Part shown: positions 17,475-26,215 of the stretch, piece after piece
Position numbering within the stretch: the first letter of the stretch is position 1
Layout of the letters: the number at the start of each line of letters is the position of its first letter
Notes under the pieces: generated by a model
Databases searched by the model: none
What the model saw: the letters and a program-made list of their open reading frames with translations, nothing else
Told to the model about the DNA's origin: nothing
DNA from: Enterococcus timonensis
GTDB lineage: Bacteria > Bacillota > Bacilli > Lactobacillales > Enterococcaceae
DNA: 64,000 nt
Assembly: GCF_900104595.1 (NCBI RefSeq)
Contig: NZ_FNVY01000002.1
Span: forward strand, 124,001-188,000
Reading direction: 5' to 3'
Translations under genes and position numbers: made by a program

Positions 17475-19271
17475 ATGATTATCCAAACAAAAGAAGATTT
17501 ACTGAGCTATTTTCATCAATTATTTGATCCTACCAAAAAATATCGGCAAGAAAAAAATGGACGGTTGGAGTTAGGGACTAGTGCCACTCATTATTCAGAT
17601 GATCAGGCGCAGATCGAAGGGTTTTTGCGTTTATTGTGGGCGGCAGGTCCCATGGCGGGTAACGGCAGCTTTGATTTGAAGGATTTTGATTATTTTAAAA
17701 AGGCGATTATTGCCTCGACGGATCCGGAAAATCCTGCGTATTGGGGTGAGGTTCATGATTTTGATCAGCTAATTGTTGAAATGGCGGCTCTTTCGGTTAC
17801 TTTAATTGAGACAAAAAAGATTTTTTGGGATACGTTAAATCCAGATCAACAAAAAAATCTCTACAATTGGTTGAATCAAGTAAATTCAGTCGGTGTTCAT
17901 GGCAATAACTGGCGCTTTTTCCGCATTTTAGTCAATGTGACTTTCCAAAAATTAAAACAACCATACTCCCAAGATTGGTTGGAAAAAGATTTGGCGCAAA
18001 TCGATAGTCAATATCAAAAAGACGGTTGGTATTTTGATGGTTCAGAGCATCAACAAGATTATTATATTCCGTGGGCATTTCATTATTACGGCCTTTTATA
18101 TGCACATTATATGAAACAAGAAGATCCGAAACATGCCCAACTATTCACTGCGCGGGCTAAAGAATTTGCGAAAAGTTTTGTTTACTGGTTTGATAATGAC
18201 GGTTCAGCTGTAGCGTTCGGGCGGAGTTTGACGTATCGTTTTGCTCAAGGTGCTTTTTGGTCAGCTTGTGTATTTTGCGATGTGGAAGTGTTGCCGTTGG
18301 AGCAAATTAAATATCTCTTGTTGCAACATTTTTCTTACTGGTCGACGTTGCCGATTCAAAAAAATGACGGCATTTTGTCGATTGGTTATGGCTACGAAGA
18401 TTTTTATATGGCGGAGCAATACAATTCGCCGGGTTCTCCTTACTGGGCGTTTAAGAGCTTTTTGATTTTAGCTGTGCCGGAAGATCATCCGTTTTGGAAA
18501 GTGACGGCGATGCGTCCGAAACGCCAAGAAAAATATTTTTTGCCGGCCGCTAATATGCTGATAACCAATCAAGCAGGAGAAAATGTCCAACTATTTCCCG
18601 TGAATCAAAACTCACCGCAAATTCATGCTGCTGAAAAATATGGCAAACTGGTTTATTCTTCAAGATTTTCCTTTAGTGTTGGCAAAGGTCCGCGGGGGTT
18701 AGAACAAGGGGCATTTGATAATAGTTTGGCAGTAGCTGAAGCAGGGACCGAATATTATTTTTCCAAAGAATTGCCTTCAACTTACGAAGTGACGCCAGAA
18801 TTTACTAAGCAAACTTGGTCGCCGTTACCAGGAGTGGAAATTACAACGACAGTAGTTCCCTTTGGCACGTGGCATGTTCGGGTTCATGAAATCAATACTG
18901 CTCGGGCGCTGAAGGTAGCTGATGGCGGATTTTCTAATCGGACGTTCAATGGTCATGATAATGATTACGAGATTTCCGAATTGCTGGATGAAAAAAGTTT
19001 CACTAGTGAGGTAGGAACAACGGCTGCGGCAAATATTTTTGGCTATGAAGAAATTCAAACTATTTTTTCTGAACCAAATAGTAATTTAATTTTCCCTCAT
19101 GCGCTATACATGGCGGCTACCACCAATTTGCCAGTGGGGCGGCACGTGTTGATTTCTGCGCATTTAGCAACGATTGGTGAAGCTACAAGTGTGCCAACCA
19201 TTGATTGGCGGGGCAAAAAATTAACCATTACTGCAGGCGATCAATCAGTAACGCTGGAACAAAAAAATTAA
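17475..19271 (+). CDS. DUF2264 domain-containing protein (putative carbohydrate-active enzyme)
   Basis: This 598-residue protein matches the DUF2264 family: the N-terminal half is (alpha/alpha)-toroid-like and Trp/Tyr-rich (EGFLRLLWAAGPMAG, GNNWRFFRILVN, DGWYFDGSEHQQDYYIPWAFHYYG), followed by a beta-rich C-terminal half. It has no signal peptide, so it acts inside the cell. The family is linked to polysaccharide breakdown but its reaction is not known to me. It is co-transcribed with a GH88 hydrolase 23 nt downstream, which suggests both act on an imported unsaturated or uronic oligosaccharide. A cre site precedes it. Confidence 0.8.
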   Translation: MIIQTKEDLLSYFHQLFDPTKKYRQEKNGRLELGTSATHYSDDQAQIEGFLRLLWAAGPMAGNGSFDLKDFDYFKKAIIASTDPENPAYWGEVHDFDQLIVEMAALSVTLIETKKIFWDTLNPDQQKNLYNWLNQVNSVGVHGNNWRFFRILVNVTFQKLKQPYSQDWLEKDLAQIDSQYQKDGWYFDGSEHQQDYYIPWAFHYYGLLYAHYMKQEDPKHAQLFTARAKEFAKSFVYWFDNDGSAVAFGRSLTYRFAQGAFWSACVFCDVEVLPLEQIKYLLLQHFSYWSTLPIQKNDGILSIGYGYEDFYMAEQYNSPGSPYWAFKSFLILAVPEDHPFWKVTAMRPKRQEKYFLPAANMLITNQAGENVQLFPVNQNSPQIHAAEKYGKLVYSSRFSFSVGKGPRGLEQGAFDNSLAVAEAGTEYYFSKELPSTYEVTPEFTKQTWSPLPGVEITTTVVPFGTWHVRVHEINTARALKVADGGFSNRTFNGHDNDYEISELLDEKSFTSEVGTTAAANIFGYEEIQTIFSEPNSNLIFPHALYMAATTNLPVGRHVLISAHLATIGEATSVPTIDWRGKKLTITAGDQSVTLEQKN

Positions 19272-19294
19272 TAAAGCAAGTTAGCGAGGAAATT

Positions 19295-20380
19295 ATGCAA
19301 GAAGAAATCATCCATAAATTAGCAGAAGAGGCGATTCGCCAATTTGGTAAAATGCCTTATGTGGCTACTAACGGGAAATATGACGACAAAGTGGAAAATA
19401 ATATTTTTTGGTGGACTAATGGGTTTTTCCCTGGCATGATGTGGCAAATGTATCATGCCACTGGTGAAGAAATTTTTAGAGAAAGTGCCGAAAAAAATGA
19501 AATTCAACTTGACGAAGCGCTAGATAAATTTACCGGACTAGATCATGATATGGGTTTTGTCTGGCTGCACACGGCGGTGGCCAATTACCGAGTGACTGGT
19601 AAGGAACAATCAAAAATCCGCGGATTAAAAGCAGCTAATTTGTTGGCGGGGCGTTTTAATTTGGCAGGAGAATTTATTCAAGCTTGGAACCATCAGCCCG
19701 GCTGGTCGATTATCGATTCCATGATGAATATTCCGCTGTTATATTGGGCAAGTGAGGAAACGGGAAATCCTCGTTTCAAACAAATCGCTCAAGCCCACGC
19801 CGATACTTTATTAAAATATTTCGTCCGTCCAGATGTTTCAGTAGGGCACATCGGCGAGTTCGATCCTGAAACAGGTGAATTTATTCAATTATTAGGTGGC
19901 CAAGGATACGACAGTCATTCTGCTTGGAGCCGCGGGCAAGCGTGGGCCCTTTATGGGTTTGCCTTGAGTTATCATCACACAAAAGAAATTCGGTTTTTAG
20001 AGGCAGCTAAAAAAATTGCCAATTATTTTATCGCCAACGTTAGCCAAACGGATTATTTAACGTTGGTGGATTTTAAAGCACCTTATGAAACGCCAAAATA
20101 CGATGCATCAGCAGGATGCTGCGCGGCTTGCGGCATGTTGGAATTAACAGAACTCGTCTTAGATGATGAGAAAAATTTATACCAGTCGGCGGCTGAAAAA
20201 ATTATTAAAGCCACGACAGAACATTGGTTAGATCTAGATCCGACACGTGACGGACTAGTTCAAAACTCCAGTCAGTCCTATCATAACCCAGAAGAAAGCC
20301 ACGTATCAATTGTTTACGGAGATTATTTTTACATCGAAGCTTTATTGCGTCTAGAAGAGAAAAATTTATTTTTGTGGTAA
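19295..20380 (+). CDS. Glycoside hydrolase family 88 (unsaturated glucuronyl hydrolase-like)
   Basis: GH88/GH105 enzymes hydrate and remove the unsaturated uronic acid left by polysaccharide lyases. This 361-residue protein shows the (alpha/alpha)6 features: NNIFWWTNGFFPGMMW, LDHDMGFVWLHTA with a candidate catalytic Asp, GWSIIDSMMNIPLLYW with the second conserved Asp, and the SAWSRGQAWALYGF motif. No signal peptide is seen. ATG at 19295 is chosen for GCGAGGAAA just upstream; a longer in-frame start inside the previous gene is unlikely. No sugar transporter gene lies nearby, so the substrate route is unresolved. Confidence 0.85.
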   Translation: MQEEIIHKLAEEAIRQFGKMPYVATNGKYDDKVENNIFWWTNGFFPGMMWQMYHATGEEIFRESAEKNEIQLDEALDKFTGLDHDMGFVWLHTAVANYRVTGKEQSKIRGLKAANLLAGRFNLAGEFIQAWNHQPGWSIIDSMMNIPLLYWASEETGNPRFKQIAQAHADTLLKYFVRPDVSVGHIGEFDPETGEFIQLLGGQGYDSHSAWSRGQAWALYGFALSYHHTKEIRFLEAAKKIANYFIANVSQTDYLTLVDFKAPYETPKYDASAGCCAACGMLELTELVLDDEKNLYQSAAEKIIKATTEHWLDLDPTRDGLVQNSSQSYHNPEESHVSIVYGDYFYIEALLRLEEKNLFLW

Positions 20381-20398
20381 AAAAAATACAAAGAAAAA

Positions 20399-20424
20399 GC
20401 GAGCAGAAATCTGCTCGCTTTTTT
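20399..20424 (+). terminator. Terminator of the DUF2264-GH88 operon
   Basis: GCGAGCAGA (20399-20407) pairs with TCTGCTCGC (20410-20418), then six T residues. A-rich sequence on the other side allows some activity on the minus strand. Confidence 0.85.
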
Positions 20425-20439
20425 GACAACCTGATTGAC

Positions 20440-20547
20440 GGTATAAAAAAAGCAGCTCTTAGGAAAAAAGACAAGTTGCCTTCTGAGTGCAAGCACTCAT
20501 TTGTCGCCTTGCTATTTTTCTACAGAGCTACCACTTTTTTTATAACC
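20440..20547. repeat. Palindromic repeat, copy B (first of three in array)
   Basis: The unit runs from GGTATAAAAAAAGC to the near-complementary TTTTTTTATAACC. The next stem layer pairs AGCTC with GAGCT, then TAGGAAAAAAGAC with CTATTTTTCTA, and the centre is GAGTGC / GCACTC. Its 108-nt length matches the other family members. Its outer T runs make it look like a bidirectional terminator between the GH88 gene and the oppositely oriented gpmA. Confidence 0.75.
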
Positions 20548-20555
20548 TTTTAAAC

Positions 20556-20663
20556 GGTATCTCAGGAACAACGCCTAGGAAAATAGATAAAACTTCCGGC
20601 GAATTTTCAATTCGTCCACAGTTTTCCTAATTTTCTACGGCATTATTCGTTCCTTCGACATCC
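20556..20663. repeat. Palindromic repeat, copy C (second of three)
   Basis: The unit runs from GGTATCTCAGG to CGACATCC and starts 8 nt after copy B. The stem pairs GCC-TAGGAAAATAGA with TCCTAATTTTCTAC-GGC, then AAAACT with AGTTTT. The central hairpin is CGAATT / AATTCG. The stem bases differ from copies B and D but pairing is kept. Confidence 0.75.
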
Positions 20664-20671
20664 TAATGAAC

Positions 20672-20780
20672 GGTGTCTCAACGCCTGCGCTTAGGAAATT
20701 AGACAAAATGCCTTCAGTCAGCAAGCTGACTTACACCATTTTCCTAAATTTCTACAGCGCAAATCGGCGTTTCGACATCC
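20672..20780. repeat. Palindromic repeat, copy D (third of three)
   Basis: The unit runs from GGTGTCTCA to CGACATCC and starts 8 nt after copy C, exactly 116 nt from its start. GCGCTTAGGAAATTAGAC pairs with TCCTAAATTTCTACAGCGC and AAAATG with CATTTT. The centre is GTCAGC / GCTGAC. It ends 6 nt before the gpmA stop codon. Confidence 0.75.
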
Positions 20781-20786
20781 TAATTT

Positions 20787-21473
20787 TTAAAGGTAATATT
20801 TTTTGCTCATGGAAAGGTCGTCGTTTAGTTCGTAAACTAAAGGTTGACCAGTTGGAATTTCTAATGCCATGATATCGTCATCAGAAATGTTTTCGATATG
20901 TTTTGCTAAAGCCCGTAGTGAGTTGCCGTGTGCGGCTACTAAAACAGTTTGGCCATCAAGTAAGGCTGGGGCAATTTGGTCTTCCCAAAATGGTAAAGCC
21001 CGTTCCAAAGTTACTTTAAGGTTTTCACCGCCAGGAATCGTGCGTTGGTCTAAATGTGCGTAACGACGATCTTTAGCTGCTGATTTTGGATCAGATGCTT
21101 CCAATAATGGAGGCAATGTGTCGTATGAACGACGCCATAATTGTACTTGGTCAGCGCCATATTGATCAGCAGTTTCTTGTTTGTTCAAACCTTGCAACGC
21201 ACCATAGTGGCGTTCGTTTAAGCGCCAAGATTTAATTTGTGGTACCCATAATTGATCAGATTCTTCTAAAATATAGTTACATGTTTTGATGGCGCGTTTT
21301 AAAACAGACGTGTAAGCTACGTCAAATTCAAATCCAGCGGCTTTAATTTTTTGGCCAGCTTCTTTTGCTTCTTTGACCCCAGTTTCGGACAAATCAACAT
21401 CTACCCAACCGGTAAATTGATTCAATGCATTCCATTCACTTAAGCCGTGACGGACAAAAACTAATTTTAACAT
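20787..21473 (-). CDS. gpmA: 2,3-bisphosphoglycerate-dependent phosphoglycerate mutase
   Basis: GpmA interconverts 3- and 2-phosphoglycerate in glycolysis through a phosphohistidine. The 228-residue protein has the phospho-acceptor His9 in [10 protein letters not shown] (the usual Gln or Glu before Ser is Leu here), the [11 protein letters not shown] motif with the catalytic Glu, and the second His in [18 protein letters not shown] lies 10 nt before the ATG. It is transcribed alone, toward the repeat array at 20440-20780, which probably provides its 3' end. Confidence 0.95.
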   Translation of the reverse strand: MLKLVFVRHGLSEWNALNQFTGWVDVDLSETGVKEAKEAGQKIKAAGFEFDVAYTSVLKRAIKTCNYILEESDQLWVPQIKSWRLNERHYGALQGLNKQETADQYGADQVQLWRRSYDTLPPLLEASDPKSAAKDRRYAHLDQRTIPGGENLKVTLERALPFWEDQIAPALLDGQTVLVAAHGNSLRALAKHIENISDDDIMALEIPTGQPLVYELNDDLSMSKKYYL

Positions 21474-21509
21474 CGTGTACGCTCCTTTGAAAAAATTTAT
21501 TTACTCTTT

Positions 21510-21539
21510 ATTTTACACTGAATTACCTGTTTTATTCAA
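21510..21539 (-). promoter_or_regulatory. Probable gpmA promoter
   Basis: On the minus strand TTGAAT (21539-21534) is followed after 18 nt by TAAAAT (21515-21510), itself preceded by TGTG. It lies about 40 nt upstream of the gpmA start. Confidence 0.45.
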
Positions 21540-21590
21540 GGCTTAGGAAAATTTTCAAAAATTTTAGAAATTTACCGGCGACCTGTTGGC

Positions 21591-22148
21591 CTACCCTAAC
21601 AATTGCGCCACAGCCTCATCGCTTAAATTAATATATTTGTAACACGTGCCAACTGAAACATGGCATTTATTGGCGATAAATTGAATCGTTTCTTTTTTTT
21701 CAAAATGTAGCTGACGAATTTTTTTGACGATTTTGGGATCAATCTTTGGCCGGCCGCCAACTTTACCTCGTTTGCGCGCTTCGTCCAAGCCGTGAATGGT
21801 CCGCTCCTTAATTAAATCACATTCCATTAGCGATAAAGCTTGCATCATTTGCAAATAAATTTCGCCGTGAACGTTGCGAGTATCAATTGCTTCAGCCAAG
21901 GAAATAAAATGAAGCCGTTGATGCTGCAGCTGCTCGGTAAAACTCGCTAATTGTCGGGTCGAATGACCAAGTGAAGAAAGGTGACTCACCACTAAGCAGT
22001 CGTCAGGATTCATTTCAGCTAGGAGCGCATTTAATTGCATCTTCTCATTGTTGGCAGTAATTATTTTTTCCACGCCAAATGTTTCCAAGGCTAAAAATTG
22101 TTGCTCGAGTGTTTGTGCCATATTGTGCCGTGCGTATCCAACGTTCAT
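21591..22148 (-). CDS. Serine-recombinase-like protein lacking the catalytic residues
   Basis: The 185-residue protein has the resolvase/invertase architecture: N-terminal catalytic fold (residues 1-110), the long E helix (about 105-130, ending in KERTIHGLDEARKRGK), and a C-terminal helix-turn-helix (GGRPKIDPKIVKKIRQL then FIANKCHVSVGTCYKYI). Aligned by eye to gamma-delta resolvase, the nucleophile of YARVS is replaced (YARHN, Asn9), and Asp67, Arg68 and Arg71 of LDRLGR correspond to Ser58, Ser59 and His62 in HLSSLGH. Strand transfer therefore seems impossible, while DNA binding looks intact. It starts 11 nt after the formate/nitrite channel gene with AAAGGAG, so the two are co-expressed. A transcriptional role is an inference. 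Confidence 0.75.
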   Translation of the reverse strand: MNVGYARHNMAQTLEQQFLALETFGVEKIITANNEKMQLNALLAEMNPDDCLVVSHLSSLGHSTRQLASFTEQLQHQRLHFISLAEAIDTRNVHGEIYLQMMQALSLMECDLIKERTIHGLDEARKRGKVGGRPKIDPKIVKKIRQLHFEKKETIQFIANKCHVSVGTCYKYINLSDEAVAQLLG

Positions 22149-22159
22149 AGTGTCTCCTT

Positions 22160-22924
22160 TTAGTGTTTGTGGTGATAGCTGAAATAATAAATCGCCGACA
22201 CCAACCCAGCTCCACCAAGAATATTTCCAGCATAAACAGGTAAGAAGTTGGCCCAGAAATCACCCCAAGTAACTAGTCCTTCAAAAATAGCAGCTGGAAT
22301 CATAAAGGCATTAGCCACACTATGTTGAAAACCAATGGCAACAAAAGTCATCACAGGAAACCAAATCGCCAAAATTTTCCCAGCGGCATCCTTAGCCCCA
22401 TAACAAAGCCACAAAGATAAACCAACAAACCAGTTACAACCAATACCTGATAAAAATTTTTGCAACATCGTGGCATCGATTTTCGTTTGAACAATACTAT
22501 TTAATTCTTCCAAATAAACTCCGCTAGTCGTTAACCCAGTCAAATGTCCAAAAACATAAGCGACAAAAAATCCGCCAACCAAATTCGCTAGAGTAATCAC
22601 GAGCCAATTTTTCAAAAGTTCACTAGTTTTTACTTTTTTATCAAACCAAGCGATGGACACGGCCATCATATTGCCGGTGATCAACTCGCCACCACCTAAT
22701 AAAATAACAATTAATCCAATCGGAAAAATCGCCGCGCCAATCAAACTTGCCAAACTTCCTAATTGTTCAGCGACACTGGCAATCACTCGCAAATAAGCCA
22801 TATATCCCAAACCAATCATCGCGCCACCTACAAAACCTAACAAAACTTTTGTCAGCAAAGGCTTTTTCACTTTTTTAACACCACTATTAATACTGATTTC
22901 CATAATTTCTTCCGGTGAAAACAT
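22160..22924 (-). CDS. Formate/nitrite transporter family channel
   Basis: This 254-residue membrane protein of the FNT family (FocA/NirC type) has six hydrophobic segments. Characteristic stretches are GGAMIGLGYMAYL, the broken-helix motif LGGGELITGNMM, and GIGCNWFVGLSLWLCYGAKDAAGK with VANAFMIPAAIFEG near the C-terminus. FNT pentamers pass formate, nitrite or hydrosulfide. In a fermenting lactic acid bacterium formate from pyruvate formate-lyase is the likeliest cargo, though no pfl gene is nearby. TTGGAGGAA lies 6-7 nt before the ATG. It follows rpiA by 58 nt on the same strand. Confidence 0.88.
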   Translation of the reverse strand: MFSPEEIMEISINSGVKKVKKPLLTKVLLGFVGGAMIGLGYMAYLRVIASVAEQLGSLASLIGAAIFPIGLIVILLGGGELITGNMMAVSIAWFDKKVKTSELLKNWLVITLANLVGGFFVAYVFGHLTGLTTSGVYLEELNSIVQTKIDATMLQKFLSGIGCNWFVGLSLWLCYGAKDAAGKILAIWFPVMTFVAIGFQHSVANAFMIPAAIFEGLVTWGDFWANFLPVYAGNILGGAGLVSAIYYFSYHHKH

Positions 22925-22982
22925 TTCAATTCCTCCAAGTTACAATGATATTTGTTGATAAACGTGCCTTCGACAACCTTTG

Positions 22983-23660
22983 TTATCGTACTTCCATGAC
23001 TTTCGGGCCTTCTGGGTAACCGACGATCACGGTGTTGACCTTGTTTAAAAATAAACCGTGCTCCACCACACCTGCTAAAGGACTTAAAGTGGCGGCTAAT
23101 TTTTCTGGGTCCATAATTTTTTCAACATGCAAATCTAAAATATAATTATTTGAATCGGTTTTTACAATTTCTCCTTGGTCATCGACCCGCAAGACGGGCG
23201 CCAAGTCTAATGTTTCCAAATGATTTTTCAGTTGCACCGAGCCGTAAGGAATCACCTCAACAGGTAAGGGGAATTTCCCTAAATGTTCCACCATTTTGGA
23301 GGAGTCCACAATCCAAATGACTTTTTTAGAATAAGTCGCCACAATTTTTTCAAAAAGTAAGGCCGCACCGCCACCTTTAATCCCTTGAAAATCAGCGGAG
23401 ATTTCATCAGCGCCGTCAATGGTCACATCTACAAAAGGCACTTCATCGATACTTTTCAAAGGAATATTTAATTGCTCTGCGTGAGCGGCAGTTTCTTTAG
23501 AAGTTGTCACGCCGGTAATTTTCAAGCCTTCTTCAGCGACGCGCCGGCCGATTTCTTCTACTAAATACCACGCGGTCGATCCTGTGCCAAGACCTACAAT
23601 CATGCCATCATTTACATATTCGGCGGCTTTAATGCCCACCATCTGTTTTAAATTTGCCAA
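22983..23660 (-). CDS. rpiA: Ribose-5-phosphate isomerase A
   Basis: RpiA interconverts ribose 5-phosphate and ribulose 5-phosphate. Motifs are VGLGTGSTA (phosphate loop), DGADEI, the catalytic-region [11 protein letters not shown], and the C-terminal [20 protein letters not shown] at 23660 is chosen as start: it gives 225 residues, the usual length, begins ANLKQMVG as in relatives, and has AAAAGGAG 8-9 nt upstream. The frame stays open further upstream with hydrophobic, unconserved sequence, which is not believed. A TATAAT at 23709-23704 is a plausible -10 element. Confidence 0.93.
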   Translation of the reverse strand: MANLKQMVGIKAAEYVNDGMIVGLGTGSTAWYLVEEIGRRVAEEGLKITGVTTSKETAAHAEQLNIPLKSIDEVPFVDVTIDGADEISADFQGIKGGGAALLFEKIVATYSKKVIWIVDSSKMVEHLGKFPLPVEVIPYGSVQLKNHLETLDLAPVLRVDDQGEIVKTDSNNYILDLHVEKIMDPEKLAATLSPLAGVVEHGLFLNKVNTVIVGYPEGPKVMEVR

Positions 23661-23779
23661 AAATCTATCGCTCCTTTTAGAAAAATTTCGCATAACTCTA
23701 GGCATTATAGCGAAAATCCTTGCAAAAAGATAGATAACGAAGGTAAAAAATATTAAAAAAATCAACAAGTAATTATATT

Positions 23780-25451
23780 CCTGAATAATTCATAGCCTTA
23801 ATTTTTTTGAATAGTTATTTAAAAAAAACGGACGTTTCTTTAAACGTTCTCTCTATTTCTAACAAAATTTAATTTTTTGTTCTACTTTTCTTGGCTATTG
23901 CTATTAAAGTGAAAGTCAATTCAGTTTTTTGGCAGACTCCACCCCTTTGATTTTTCATCCTTTTTTTCTAAGGTTAGGAAGGATTTATTGGCACCGCCTT
24001 AGGCGCCTGAAAATTGCATAGAATTCGTTTTGTTGCACATGATAGCTTGATAATTTAAGGTATATTTTTCTGGCTGTTTGAACAAGTTTTCCAGCAATTT
24101 TAAGAAAATGTAAACGAATCGTCTGGATAGTCATTCCTTGGTCTATTTTTTTGAATGCAATCGTTTTTAAAAAATTAACAAGGTTGTAAGCAAGAACGCT
24201 TATCATCATTCTCGTATGATTTTCTACAAAACGTGGACTATCTGTCTTGTCAAAAAAGAAACCCGTTTTGGCTTCTTTGATAAAATTTTCCATCGTTCCG
24301 CGTTTTTCATAAAGAGAGAAGACAACTTTAGGTGAGACATTTTCGGATAAATTGGTCACAATAAATGCGTGATGAAAGAGAAGTTCACCACTCTCGCGAA
24401 CCGATCGTATGCAGACACGACGAGGTTTTGACCAAGATTGTGCTTGGTAAAAGGAAGAAAAATAATATACCTCTTGTTCATCCCATTTTTGATTGTCATC
24501 GTATTGAACAAATTGTTCTGCCAACTGGCTTAACTTGTTATTATTTTTCAATCGAATGACGTAGTGACTGTTGGTATTCTCGCAAGGTTCATACACCTCT
24601 GGTGTTGCAAACCCACTATCACCACGTACGAGTATATCTGTAGTAGGTAATGCTTCAATATAATGAGATAGCAATGGTTCAATGAACGCTTTTATTCCTT
24701 TCGAGGTGTATTGATTTCCTGGACGTAGTTCTGCTTTTAAAAAGTCACCAGTTAGTCCATCAAAGGCAACTAGCGGATGATATCCATAGGTTTGATAATG
24801 TGCATTGTAATTTGTTTGTTCTTGACGTCCAAATGTATCGGAGTGAGTGGAATCAATGTCAATCACTAATTCGGTGTTATTGCGAATCAAACGTACTTGA
24901 TCTACCAATGCTTGATTTAACGCTTGCAATTGATGAATATTTTTCTCCATAAAACGATCAAAAAAACGAGAAAGTGAAGATTGAGAGGCTAGTTGCTTCT
25001 TACCTAAAATGGCTTGAAATACAGGGTCTTGTCTTAAAATATTCGCTGAAGAATCAGCCGAATAACCACTAATCAATTGCAAGATAAGTTGTTCCAATAT
25101 TTCCACGTTATCATGTGTATAATAATTGCGCTTGTCCTCTATGTGAAGGAAATGCTTTGCTAGTTTTGAAAATTGAAGAGTATCCATTAACTCCTTCATT
25201 AGAACTAACCCTGAATCACTGGATAAGCAGCCACCTGTGTGTGAAATTATCATCGTTGAATTGAATTTCATTTGATTGTCATGTAAACTAGTCATTAGAA
25301 GAACTCCTTTCTTTTGGTTGGTTTAAGCACCTTTACCATAACAGAACGGAGTTCTTTTTTCATCACCTAATGGGTGAAAATGAAAAATGAGTGTTTTGAT
25401 TATTGTTAAGCGATTTGTGAGCATTCGAATAGAATGTATGAATTATTCAGG
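23780..25451 (-). mobile_element. IS1380-family insertion sequence, copy 1
   Basis: The complete 1672-bp element is bounded by inverted repeats CCTGAATAATTCATA (23780-23794) and TATGAATTATTCAGG (25437-25451). The flanks carry a matching 6-bp duplication, TATATT, on both sides, showing simple insertion. It lies between rpiA and the str operon promoter. It matches the copy at 37531-39202 in length and encodes an identical transposase, so both spread recently. Confidence 0.93.
23985..25295 (-). CDS. IS1380-family transposase (copy 1)
   Basis: This 436-residue DDE transposase is intact. Catalytic-region motifs are VIDIDSTHSDTFG with the first Asp, DILVRGDSGFATPEVY with the second Asp, and the C-terminal KRGTMENFIKEAKTGFFF carrying the Glu. 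The start ATG at 25295 has GGAG just upstream. That ribosome site lies within a 9-bp stem: AAGAACTCC (25356-25348) pairs with GGAGTTCTT (25307-25299), which should limit translation from read-through transcripts. Confidence 0.92.
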   Translation of the reverse strand: MTSLHDNQMKFNSTMIISHTGGCLSSDSGLVLMKELMDTLQFSKLAKHFLHIEDKRNYYTHDNVEILEQLILQLISGYSADSSANILRQDPVFQAILGKKQLASQSSLSRFFDRFMEKNIHQLQALNQALVDQVRLIRNNTELVIDIDSTHSDTFGRQEQTNYNAHYQTYGYHPLVAFDGLTGDFLKAELRPGNQYTSKGIKAFIEPLLSHYIEALPTTDILVRGDSGFATPEVYEPCENTNSHYVIRLKNNNKLSQLAEQFVQYDDNQKWDEQEVYYFSSFYQAQSWSKPRRVCIRSVRESGELLFHHAFIVTNLSENVSPKVVFSLYEKRGTMENFIKEAKTGFFFDKTDSPRFVENHTRMMISVLAYNLVNFLKTIAFKKIDQGMTIQTIRLHFLKIAGKLVQTARKIYLKLSSYHVQQNEFYAIFRRLRRCQ

Positions 25452-25578
25452 TATATTTTTTGTCGGATATTTTCCGCCATTTCCCAATGAATCCTCACAA
25501 GCGTCATCTCTACTAACTAAAATCCCTCCTCTTCAAGGGAAACACCTAAAATTTTATCAAAAAAAATCCTAAAAAGAT

Positions 25579-25606
25579 TTGACAAGTGGAGTCAATCCAT
25601 GATAAT
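25579..25606 (+). promoter_or_regulatory. str operon promoter and leader
   Basis: TTGACA (25579-25584) and GATAAT (25601-25606) with a 16-nt spacer form a strong sigma-A promoter. About 140 nt of untranslated leader follow before rpsL. The interval 25452-25578, between the IS1380 end and the promoter, holds no gene. The IS inserted about 127 nt upstream, leaving the promoter intact. Confidence 0.7.
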
Positions 25607-25752
25607 CTACAAAAGGTGCTTTACTGACAGGTCTTTTTGTGTGAATTGATATTATTATTAGTCACAAGAAAAAGTTTTTTTCTTTTTTGATAAAAAAAGA
25701 ACCACCTGGATGTGTGGAACTAGCAGTAATTTTAGGAAGGAGGAAACAAGGA

Positions 25753-26166
25753 ATGCCTACAATTAATCAATTAGTACGTAAACCTCGTAAATCAAAGGTA
25801 ACCAAATCTGGTTCACCTGCCTTGAACAAAGGATACAACAGCTTTAAAAAAGCACAAACAGACTTGAATGCTCCTCAAAAACGTGGGGTGGCTACTCGTG
25901 TCGGAACTATGACACCGAAGAAACCTAACTCAGCTTTGCGGAAATATGCTCGTGTACGTTTGTCTAACTTAATTGAAGTTACAGCTTATATCCCAGGTAT
26001 TGGCCATAATCTTCAAGAACACAGTGTTGTCTTAATTCGTGGCGGTCGGGTTAAAGACTTGCCAGGGGTTCGTTACCATATTGTTCGTGGTGCGTTAGAT
26101 ACAGCCGGCGTTAACGATCGGAAACAATCTCGCTCTAAATACGGTACCAAACGTCCTAAGAAATAA
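25753..26166 (+). CDS. rpsL: 30S ribosomal protein S12
   Basis: S12 sits at the decoding centre of the 30S subunit. The 137-residue protein starts [13 protein letters not shown] at 25753 is preceded by AGGAAGGAGG. The loops [11 protein letters not shown] and [13 protein letters not shown] keep the lysines whose substitution gives streptomycin resistance in other bacteria, so this is a wild-type allele at those positions. It is first in the str operon, ahead of rpsG, fusA and tuf. Confidence 0.97.
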   Translation: MPTINQLVRKPRKSKVTKSGSPALNKGYNSFKKAQTDLNAPQKRGVATRVGTMTPKKPNSALRKYARVRLSNLIEVTAYIPGIGHNLQEHSVVLIRGGRVKDLPGVRYHIVRGALDTAGVNDRKQSRSKYGTKRPKK

Positions 26167-26215
26167 GTAACATAAACAACTACCGAAATAAATTTTTGTA
26201 AAGGAGGAGTTACGG

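Noticed and set aside
20440-20780. Possible CRISPR array
   Set aside because: Units of about 108 nt are palindromic and differ in sequence, the gaps are only 8 nt, and no cas gene is near. This is the reverse of a CRISPR pattern of identical short repeats with longer unique spacers.
23661-23768. N-terminal extension of rpiA
   Set aside because: The extra 36 residues are hydrophobic and unlike RpiA; TTG at 23660 has the ribosome site and gives the family length.
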